A stretch of DNA of 6,317 bases from Candidatus Heimdallarchaeota archaeon AB_125. Its GTDB lineage: Archaea > Asgardarchaeota > Heimdallarchaeia > Heimdallarchaeales > Heimdallarchaeaceae. Position 1 is the stretch's first letter. Each line of letters opens with the position of its first letter. The DNA is taken from contig MEHH01000166.1 in the NCBI GenBank assembly GCA_001940755.1, positions 1-6,317 of the forward strand, given 5' to 3'. Both the position numbers and the translations under genes were made by a program. Of this stretch, positions 1 to 5,100 are shown in pieces. The notes under the pieces are model-generated. The model was not told where the DNA came from. It saw only the letters and a program-made list of their open reading frames with translations, and did not search any database.

Positions 1-944
1 CGAAATTCAAAAATCGCTAGAAGAGCTGTTAGGATATAAATCTGCATACCCATATTCGTTAGCATATACCATGTAGGAAAAATTCTAAACCAATAGTCTA
101 AATACATATCATCAACAAAAATCCAGTGGAGGATTCCAAATAAGATAAACAAAGTTCCTACTAAAGCGGAATATCTGACGAATTTCTTATCAAGTTTTGG
201 TTTTGTTAATAGATACCCAAATATCCCCCCAACGCACGTTACAAAGAAAGTTGGAAAGATGGGATTTTCCACTCCTGCTAGAGCCATCCAGAAGAAACGA
301 GTAAAATACTCTGCAGTGTTTTGGAAGTCTTGATTATATGATCCTAATCTTGTAATGTCATAACCTAAGAGAACATTTACACTTTCATGAATGGTTGGAG
401 CAAGAAAGAGAAAAAGCAATCCCAAAAATGCCATAACAGAAACAAAGAAGACGGTATCTTGATGCCATTGTTTTTTGAAGAAAATATAGGAGATTACACT
501 TAGAAAGATAATTGATAAACCGATTACTTGAAGGGTTTCGAAGATATAAGCTAGTCTATAAGTTGTTTTACTAACAGTTCCATTGAGAATAAAACTGTTT
601 ATAGCTCCCCAGGGATTTAGAAGACTCTCTCTAAATATACCCAATAAATAAACGATTAAGCCCTTGATTATACCATTGTAGAGTAAACGTTCAGGGTTTT
701 TTCCTTCCTTAAGTGATTTCATAAATTTATACTGATGAATAATTGCTGAAATAAAAAGAAACAAAGTTCTTGAACGTCCGAGAAAGAAGAAAATAACTGC
801 AAGAATAGCTAAAAGTGGATTTATTTCTGAGAGATTTAGGTTGTTAAAAATGCTCAAATCTATAACATTTAGCCACGTATGGACTAATATCATTAAGATA
901 ATAGCTACTCCACGAAGAACATCTATAGTAATTATTCTCTTCAT
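1..944 (-). CDS. Multi-pass membrane acyltransferase-like protein (DUF1624/HGSNAT-like), C-terminus cut by window edge
   Basis: An ATG at 944 opens a minus-strand frame with no stop down to base 1, giving 314 codons plus two bases, so the C-terminus lies outside the window. The protein begins MKRIITIDVLRG and continues into a hydrophobic helix holding His22. The pattern R-x-x-x-x-D8-x-L-R11-G12 followed by H22 is the N-terminal signature shared by DUF1624, heparan-alpha-glucosaminide N-acetyltransferase-like and related membrane acyltransferases. A second family-like element is ETLQVIG at about 136-142, which resembles the GVLQR-type motif of those proteins. About nine or ten hydrophobic segments are visible, near 8-27, 43-56, 59-72, 91-105, 135-156, 164-183, 229-246, 258-276 and 292-312. 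In this family an acyl group is typically moved to a sugar or lipid acceptor at the membrane; the substrate cannot be read here. The neighbour at 1149 on the other strand is a paralogue with the same motifs in the same order. Start choice is supported by a TATA-like box about 30 bases upstream. Family placement is moderate; existence as a gene is near certain. Confidence 0.87.
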   Translation of the reverse strand, partial: MKRIITIDVLRGVAIILMILVHTWLNVIDLSIFNNLNLSEINPLLAILAVIFFFLGRSRTLFLFISAIIHQYKFMKSLKEGKNPERLLYNGIIKGLIVYLLGIFRESLLNPWGAINSFILNGTVSKTTYRLAYIFETLQVIGLSIIFLSVISYIFFKKQWHQDTVFFVSVMAFLGLLFLFLAPTIHESVNVLLGYDITRLGSYNQDFQNTAEYFTRFFWMALAGVENPIFPTFFVTCVGGIFGYLLTKPKLDKKFVRYSALVGTLFILFGILHWIFVDDMYLDYWFRIFPTWYMLTNMGMQIYILTALLAIFEF

Positions 945-967
945 TTATAGAAATACGGTAGTTGAAA

Positions 968-982
968 GTATTATTTATTTGT
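968..982 (-). promoter_or_regulatory. TATA-like box for the minus-strand membrane-protein gene
   Basis: Read on the minus strand the segment is AAATAAATAATAC-like and is centred about 31 bases before the ATG at 944. With the usual archaeal spacing of about 25 bases from TATA box to transcription start, the leader would be only a few bases long, so the mRNA would be almost leaderless. No Shine-Dalgarno-like sequence precedes the ATG, which agrees with this. Confidence 0.45.
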
Positions 983-1092
983 GTCTCTGAATTTTCAGTT
1001 ATTCCCTAATAGTGTTTAAGTTTTATTAAAAATAAAAAAAGAAGTTAGAAAGTTGCAACCAGTGCTTTTACTTCATTTTGTTTCAACTCAAG

Positions 1093-1113
1093 TATATTTT
1101 AAATAATAGTATA
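1093..1113 (+). promoter_or_regulatory. TATA-like region for the plus-strand membrane-protein gene
   Basis: The stretch TATATTTTAAATAATAGTAT contains overlapping TATA-like boxes 36-56 bases before the ATG at 1149. Which of them is used cannot be decided, and the leader would be about 15-26 bases. Unlike the other genes here, a weak Shine-Dalgarno-like AAGGTAAG lies at 1138-1145, just before the start, consistent with a leadered transcript. Confidence 0.4.
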
Positions 1114-1148
1114 CTTTGTTTACTTTTACGATTATGTAAGGTAAGAGC

Positions 1149-2615
1149 ATGAACACAGAAATTCCACAGACTAAAAGAATGAGAAGGATTGCATCTATAG
1201 ATTTTCTTCGAGGATTAGCTATTTGGATGATGGTTTTTCTCCATGTTTTCAATCATAAGTATAATTACGATTGGGTTTTTGAAGCTGGTATAGAGAATAT
1301 CTTTCAGATTACAAATCCATTTTTTGCCATATTTGTATTATTTTCAGGATTTTTTGGTAATTGGGTAGGTATATTCATTCTTGTATCTGGCATTGTTAAT
1401 ACAGTTTCTTTTGTGAAAAGAGTATCAAGAGGAGATACTACTTCAAAGGTCTTTCTTAAGCAGATCTTAACTGGTATCGGTATTCTTATTGCAGGATTTA
1501 TATCAGAATCGTTAGGATATTATGGTTACTTTGGATCTATTATTAAGACGGGACAACCCTTCTCAGCAGCAACATGGACTAATCCTTCCATTGTATCAAA
1601 TATATGGAATAGAATTTTTCATATGGAAGCATTACAAATCATAGGCTATGCAATGATTATTACAGCTGTTCTCCTATTCTTCCTAAATAGAAATGAAGGT
1701 TATAAGAAGACTAAAAGAAATTTGTTTATTGTTCTTGGAATTACTGTTGTGTTTGCTGTAGCAACTCCTTTTATTTGGTATGCTTCAGAACAAATAGGTT
1801 GGACAATACCAGCTATTGCTTATCTTCCTGGTAACGAATATCATTTACTATGGCCAAGTATTATGATTCAAGCTGAAAACGCAAGTATTGGTACATATTT
1901 GATGATGGTTTTGTCAGGAGATTATTATCCACTATTTCCCTTTTTAATAACATCTTTAGTGGGTGTAGGTTTTGGTATAGTTCTTTCTATGGAAAAACCA
2001 CCCAAAAGATTACCTCTATGGGGTCTATTAACAACAATTATCATTGGAGCATTAGGAGGTATTACCGCAACTTTTATGCCATTTGATATAAATTTTGAGC
2101 GACCAACGTTTCCATTTTACTTAATTCTTTTAGCAACTCAAGTTGGATTAGTAACACTTCTACTTTGGTTAGTAGAATATAGAGGAAAATCTCAAGTATT
2201 TGGGAATAATATAGTTGTCAAATATTTCCGAATCTGGGGAGCTATTTCACTCTCTATTTTTGTTTTGCAGATTTATCATTTGGTTCCTTATGCAATCTTC
2301 AATCCTGCTTTCCCATCTGTTGATGTTCTGGGTGGTCAATTTGGACAAGGTGGGGAATATTGGGTGTTGCTAATTGCTTTCGTCACGGTATTATTCTTTG
2401 ATCTTATAGTCTGGATATGGGCTAGATTCAATTTTGTTTTTATCTTTGAGTGGATGATTCAAAGATTAAGCAGTTTAACAACTAAAGAAAAACCAAACAA
2501 ATTAAATTTTAAGAAACTATTACATGAAATTGATTGGATAGACTATAAGGAATTATCTGGAAGAGAAAGAGGTCTAATAATGATCGGGCTTCGAAAAATC
2601 TTCAAAAAGGAATAA
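1149..2615 (+). CDS. Multi-pass membrane acyltransferase-like protein (DUF1624/HGSNAT-like), full length
   Basis: This 488-residue integral membrane protein is a paralogue of the gene at 1-944. The N-terminal signature is R13-x4-D18-x-L-R21-G22 with His32 in the first helix, as in DUF1624 and heparan-alpha-glucosaminide N-acetyltransferase-like enzymes, where a His near this point is linked to acyl transfer. Glu120 (SES) and the E160-A-L-Q-I-I-G element recur in the paralogue. About ten hydrophobic segments are visible near 19-36, 56-70, 72-88, 104-120, 161-179, 191-210, 262-280, 289-309, 320-342, 361-380 and 404-432. A charged C-terminal tail of about 50 residues (440-488, rich in Lys, Arg and Glu) follows and should be cytoplasmic. 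The ATG at 1149 has a weak ribosome-site-like AAGGTAAG upstream, but Met11 (base 1179) lines up exactly with Met1 of the paralogue and is a possible alternative start. The acceptor substrate is unknown. An acyltransferase role is inferred from motifs and topology only. Confidence 0.88.
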   Translation: MNTEIPQTKRMRRIASIDFLRGLAIWMMVFLHVFNHKYNYDWVFEAGIENIFQITNPFFAIFVLFSGFFGNWVGIFILVSGIVNTVSFVKRVSRGDTTSKVFLKQILTGIGILIAGFISESLGYYGYFGSIIKTGQPFSAATWTNPSIVSNIWNRIFHMEALQIIGYAMIITAVLLFFLNRNEGYKKTKRNLFIVLGITVVFAVATPFIWYASEQIGWTIPAIAYLPGNEYHLLWPSIMIQAENASIGTYLMMVLSGDYYPLFPFLITSLVGVGFGIVLSMEKPPKRLPLWGLLTTIIIGALGGITATFMPFDINFERPTFPFYLILLATQVGLVTLLLWLVEYRGKSQVFGNNIVVKYFRIWGAISLSIFVLQIYHLVPYAIFNPAFPSVDVLGGQFGQGGEYWVLLIAFVTVLFFDLIVWIWARFNFVFIFEWMIQRLSSLTTKEKPNKLNFKKLLHEIDWIDYKELSGRERGLIMIGLRKIFKKE

Positions 2616-2616
2616 A

Positions 2617-2640
2617 TTTCTCCTTTTTACTCTTTTTTTT
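2617..2640 (+). terminator. T-rich archaeal-type terminator
   Basis: Directly after the TAA stop the plus strand holds three T-rich runs ending in eight or more consecutive T. No stable hairpin precedes them. Archaeal RNA polymerase commonly ends transcription at such tracts, so the next gene is likely transcribed separately. Confidence 0.5.
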
Positions 2641-2662
2641 ATATGATTCGATAGATTTGCGG

Positions 2663-2685
2663 AAGAGTTTTTAATCTTTAAAAGC
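2663..2685 (+). promoter_or_regulatory. BRE/TATA-like promoter of the epimerase gene
   Basis: A purine-rich GGAAGAG stretch precedes TTTTTAAT, resembling an archaeal BRE plus TATA box. The box is centred about 30 bases before the ATG at 2702, predicting a leader of a few bases or none. No Shine-Dalgarno-like sequence is present before the ATG, which agrees. Confidence 0.5.
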
Positions 2686-2701
2686 AGCACGTCTGTTAAT
2701 C

Positions 2702-3703
2702 ATGTCCATATTTATAACAGGAATTACTGGTTTTCTTGGTACTCACTTAGTTAAGGAGATTAGGAGAAGATATCCAAGTAAAAGAATAACTGCTTTAATT
2801 TTGCCTTCAGAAAAAGAGAAGAGCAAGGAATATGCAAACATGAATGTGGATTTTGTTTTTGGAAATCTTGATTCAAAGGAAAGTCTAAATGAATGCTTAG
2901 AAGGCATAGATTCAGTTTTCCATATCGCTGCTGTTGTAGATGATCTTTCACCATTATCAAGCTTTTACAGTATTAATCACACAGGAACTGTGAATTTACT
3001 GGATGAATTTGTGAGAGCAGGTTCGAAGAATTTTGTTTATGTGTCAACAGCAGGTGTTTATGGTTTTGACTTACCTGATTATCCAATTGATGAGACATAT
3101 AGAGTTGATCTTATTCCTGGGTATAGAGAAAGCAAGTATTTGGGAGAACAAGAAGTATTCAAATATGCAGAGAAATTTGGATTTAAAGCCTCAGCATTGA
3201 GACCTCCAATCATTTTTGGTCCAAGAGATCATTGGGCACCAACCATATTCAAATTGGTTGAAAGTAATAGAAAGTTTCCTTTTTTTAGTAAAGGTAAAGT
3301 GATTTATTCCTACAGTTTTGTTGATGATGTTGTTGAAACGCTAATCAAAATGGAAGAAAGTGATAAATCAAATGGGGAAATTTTCAACCATACTAGTTAT
3401 CTAATTGAGAGAAGAGAATTATTTGAAACAGCAGCTAAAATCTGTAAAGTAGATTTCAAATCTATCAATCTCAATTATGGTTTAGCGATGTTAGTTGGTT
3501 TTTTTGGAGAGCTACAATGGAAACTTTTCAAGAAAAGACCTTTGATTGATAGGTATCGAGTGAAACAAATGGGTAAATCGAGGATGTTAAGCAATAAGAA
3601 GATAGAAAAATTATTAGAAATCACTCCTCAGAAATCATTTGAGAAAGCTCTAACAGAGACATATAATTGGTATGTAAAAAACAAGAAGGAACAAGAAACA
3701 TAG
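2702..3703 (+). CDS. NAD(P)-dependent epimerase/dehydratase, extended SDR family
   Basis: This 333-residue soluble protein has a Rossmann fold of the extended short-chain dehydrogenase type. The dinucleotide-binding motif TGITGFLG sits at residues 6-13, with Gly7, Gly10 and Gly13. His74-Ile-Ala-Ala follows the fourth strand, and Asn92 sits in the INHTGTVNLL helix. The catalytic residues are Ser115 (VSTAGVYG) and the Y141-x3-K145 pair. RPPIIFGPRD at 167-176 is the usual segment after the catalytic helix. The C-terminal helix SFEKALTETYNWY near 312-324 resembles those of 3-beta-hydroxysteroid dehydrogenase and dihydroflavonol-reductase-like members, so a sugar, sterol-like or other lipid substrate is possible. 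The substrate cannot be read from the sequence. There is no signal peptide or clear membrane segment, except a short hydrophobic stretch near 258-268. Length is normal for the family. It follows the membrane acyltransferase-like gene by 86 bases but appears to have its own promoter. It converges with the hydrolase gene at a 20-base gap. Confidence 0.93.
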   Translation: MSIFITGITGFLGTHLVKEIRRRYPSKRITALILPSEKEKSKEYANMNVDFVFGNLDSKESLNECLEGIDSVFHIAAVVDDLSPLSSFYSINHTGTVNLLDEFVRAGSKNFVYVSTAGVYGFDLPDYPIDETYRVDLIPGYRESKYLGEQEVFKYAEKFGFKASALRPPIIFGPRDHWAPTIFKLVESNRKFPFFSKGKVIYSYSFVDDVVETLIKMEESDKSNGEIFNHTSYLIERRELFETAAKICKVDFKSINLNYGLAMLVGFFGELQWKLFKKRPLIDRYRVKQMGKSRMLSNKKIEKLLEITPQKSFEKALTETYNWYVKNKKEQET

Positions 3704-3736
3704 TTTCATGTTCTCATTCTTATTTAGTTTATTTTG
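3704..3736 (+). terminator. T-rich tract after the epimerase gene
   Basis: The 20-base gap and the first codons of the convergent gene's 3' end are T-rich on the plus strand, with TTTATTTT near 3727-3734. This could end epimerase transcription inside the tail of the convergent hydrolase gene. No hairpin is evident. Confidence 0.3.
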
Positions 3737-4503
3737 AATTTAGTTGATTCAAAGTAATTAAGATGTACTATTTCACATCCACAGTTTTCAACAGCTGTTC
3801 CAAAATCATTTATGAAAGAAATATCTGCTCCTTCTGCGTAATGAATTGGTATGAAATAAGTTGGATCAATTACATCAATAGCATCTACAACTTGCATATC
3901 ACACATTGTTTGGCAACCAGGTCCTAACGGTAATAAAGCAACATCAACTAAACCAGTTAACTGAGTATATTCAGGGATATTTCCTGAATCTCCAGCATGG
4001 AAAAATGTAAACCCATCAATATCGATGAGATAACTAGTATAATTACTCTCTGGAGGGTGACTAGGATAAGAACCTTCTGGTGCAAAAGTGTACATTTCAT
4101 AACATGTTACTGTAATAGGTCCAATGTTGAAAGTATCACCAGGTTTCACTCCTGTTCCATCAAACCATGAGATGTAAGAAGTGATAATTTCTGGGAAGAA
4201 GAATTGTGTATCCTCCTTATCTATTAGATTCAAAGCTACAGATGAGCAGTGATCACCATGATCGTGAGTGATGAGTACTGCATCTGCAGGATAATCGCTT
4301 TGGTTACTTGGTAAATTATAAGGATCAATATAGATTCTCAAGCCTTTTGCTTCTATCATAACACCTGCATTATTTAGAAGCGTGAAATTGATTGTATTAT
4401 TGTTATTTACTACAACTACTGTTGTTGGAACAACTACTGCTGTTGCAGCAACAACTGAACTTGCTACAACAATTAATATTATTGCGTTTTTAGAAAGTGC
4501 CAT
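3724..4503 (-). CDS. Membrane-anchored extracytoplasmic metallo-beta-lactamase-fold hydrolase (UPF0173/Lactamase_B_3-like)
   Basis: This 259-residue protein starts with a hydrophobic anchor at about 7-32 (Ala/Val-rich) followed by NNNNT, then a metallo-beta-lactamase domain. Metal motifs are T79-H80-D-H82-G-D84-H85, Asp171 in HAGDSG, and His221 in IPIHY. The order, with IDP at 59-61, LPLG at 191-194 and TM at 199-200, matches the UPF0173/UlaG-like branch (Lactamase_B_3), whose members are metal-dependent hydrolases of varied substrates. The usual His between the first motif and Asp171 is not obvious: the aligned strand reads CYEMYTF (134-140), and His149 lies further on. Four N-glycosylation sequons (Asn35, 39, 67, 154) and six Cys (86, 134, 197, 201, 241, 243) suit a domain outside the cell. 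The anchor could be a cleavable signal, but no clear cleavage site is seen. The start at 4503 is supported by a TATA-like box upstream. The gene is divergent from the TPR gene and convergent with the epimerase. Substrate unknown. Confidence 0.9.
   Translation of the reverse strand: MALSKNAIILIVVASSVVAATAVVVPTTVVVVNNNNTINFTLLNNAGVMIEAKGLRIYIDPYNLPSNQSDYPADAVLITHDHGDHCSSVALNLIDKEDTQFFFPEIITSYISWFDGTGVKPGDTFNIGPITVTCYEMYTFAPEGSYPSHPPESNYTSYLIDIDGFTFFHAGDSGNIPEYTQLTGLVDVALLPLGPGCQTMCDMQVVDAIDVIDPTYFIPIHYAEGADISFINDFGTAVENCGCEIVHLNYFESTKFKIN
4412..4447. repeat. Two 18-base near-identical tandem units inside the hydrolase membrane anchor
   Basis: Units at 4412-4429 and 4430-4447 (ACAACTACTGTTGTTGGA and ACAACTACTGCTGTTGCA) match at 16 of 18 bases. 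A decayed continuation, GCAACAACTG, follows at 4448. On the minus strand they encode the repeating A-x-V-V-V-P/T-T-V-V-V part of the anchor. Each unit can also fold as a small ACAAC/GTTGT hairpin. Confidence 0.55.
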
Positions 4504-4611
4504 AATATTTAGTCATCAGTTGAGACACTTATATTTCTTACATCAGAAAAAGTATGTTAAATTTTGTGGGGTTTTTATAATGAACTTTTAGACTCTTTAT
4601 CGAAAGTAATC
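4504..4611. promoter_or_regulatory. Divergent promoter region between hydrolase and TPR genes
   Basis: This 108-base gap carries both promoters. For the minus-strand hydrolase, AAATATAAG (4529-4537) is centred about 30 bases from the ATG at 4503, giving a very short leader. For the plus-strand TPR gene, GTTTTTATAAT (4571-4581) is centred about 35 bases before the ATG at 4612, giving a leader of about 10 bases. The second box resembles GTTTTTAATC before the epimerase gene. Confidence 0.45.
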
Positions 4612-5052
4612 ATGCTTAATCTAGAGAAACAAGAAAAGAAACAGCCAAAATTTCTTTCATTATTTGATTTTGAATTTCAAGAATTAGTCAACGTAGGTTT
4701 AGATTTGATTCAAGAAGGAGATATTGATTCCGCGATTTTGTTTTTTCAAGAACTTTCACTCTCTTCACCTCACTCATCTCTCTCTTATTTCTATCTGGGA
4801 AATTTACATACAATAAAAGATGATCTAGACCTAGCTGTTGGCTATTATTCTCTTGCTTATGAGGTTAATGATAATCCTCTTTTAACAGCTAGACTGCCTT
4901 GTAAAGTGCTCTCAACATTGGTTTCAATGCATACTGTTGATAAAGAAATACTCTCTTTATGGTTGGAAAGAACAAAGGAGTTTTCTGATACATATTCATG
5001 TGATGAACTTCTCATCTGTGATTATGCTCAGAGAGTAATTTCATCAAAATAA
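4612..5052 (+). CDS. Small TPR-repeat protein
   Basis: This 146-residue soluble protein has two tetratricopeptide-like repeats. The first, about residues 23-56, shows the spacing L-x3-G-L-x6-G-D-x3-A-I-x2-F. The second, about 57-90, has YFYLGNLH followed by DLDLAVGYYSLAYEVNDNP, including the Gly and Ala positions and closing Pro of the TPR consensus. The helices after residue 90 may form a third degenerate repeat or a capping helix. TPRs bind other proteins or peptides; no partner can be named. The N-terminal segment (about 5-13) is rich in Lys, Glu and Gln. I chose ATG 4612 because the frame extends upstream only to a TTG at 4564, which would lie before or within the TATA-like box at 4571-4581. 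No signal peptide is seen. It diverges from the hydrolase and converges with the V4R gene. Confidence 0.83.
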   Translation: MLNLEKQEKKQPKFLSLFDFEFQELVNVGLDLIQEGDIDSAILFFQELSLSSPHSSLSYFYLGNLHTIKDDLDLAVGYYSLAYEVNDNPLLTARLPCKVLSTLVSMHTVDKEILSLWLERTKEFSDTYSCDELLICDYAQRVISSK

Positions 5053-5065
5053 TTTAAGAAAAAGA
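5043..5065 (-). terminator. Weak T-rich tract downstream of the V4R gene
   Basis: On the minus strand, after the stop at 5101, the sequence passes through TCTTTTTCTTAAATTATTTTG, which could act as an archaeal T-rich terminator overlapping the 3' end of the convergent TPR gene. There is no hairpin, and the longest run is five T. Confidence 0.25.
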
Positions 5066-5100
5066 TAGCTTGTTCATGTTTATATTAATAGTTGATACTA

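Larger units (their letters stand above)
945..1148. promoter_or_regulatory. Divergent intergenic region between the two paralogous membrane-protein genes
   Basis: This 204-base AT-rich gap lies between two head-to-head starts and must carry both promoters. Apart from the two TATA-like boxes listed separately, it holds a short imperfect palindrome at 987-998 (CTGAA-TT-TTCAG) and an A-rich stretch near 1027-1041. No open frame or RNA gene is evident in it. Confidence 0.6.

Noticed and set aside
2760..2960. 66-codon minus-strand open frame inside the epimerase gene
   Set aside because: It lies fully within a well-supported gene on the other strand, and its product has no recognisable motif.
1149..3703. 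Operon of the membrane acyltransferase-like gene with the epimerase
   Set aside because: An 86-base gap with a long T tract followed by a BRE/TATA-like box points to separate transcription, although read-through cannot be excluded.
3724..4503. True beta-lactamase (antibiotic resistance) call for the hydrolase
   Set aside because: The motifs fit the UPF0173/UlaG-like branch of the fold rather than class B beta-lactamases, so a resistance role is not supported.
4382..4591. 69-codon plus-strand open frame opposite the hydrolase start
   Set aside because: Its Thr/Val/Ala-rich product is the complement of the repeat-coded anchor, and it crosses the divergent promoter region.
4564..4611. Upstream TTG start extending the TPR protein by 16 residues
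   Set aside because: The extension overlaps the TATA-like box. The ATG at 4612 has a fitting spacing and leaves both TPR repeats intact.
5053..5100. Possible tRNA or small RNA between the TPR and V4R genes
   Set aside because: Only 48 AT-rich bases are available, with no cloverleaf or stable stem.
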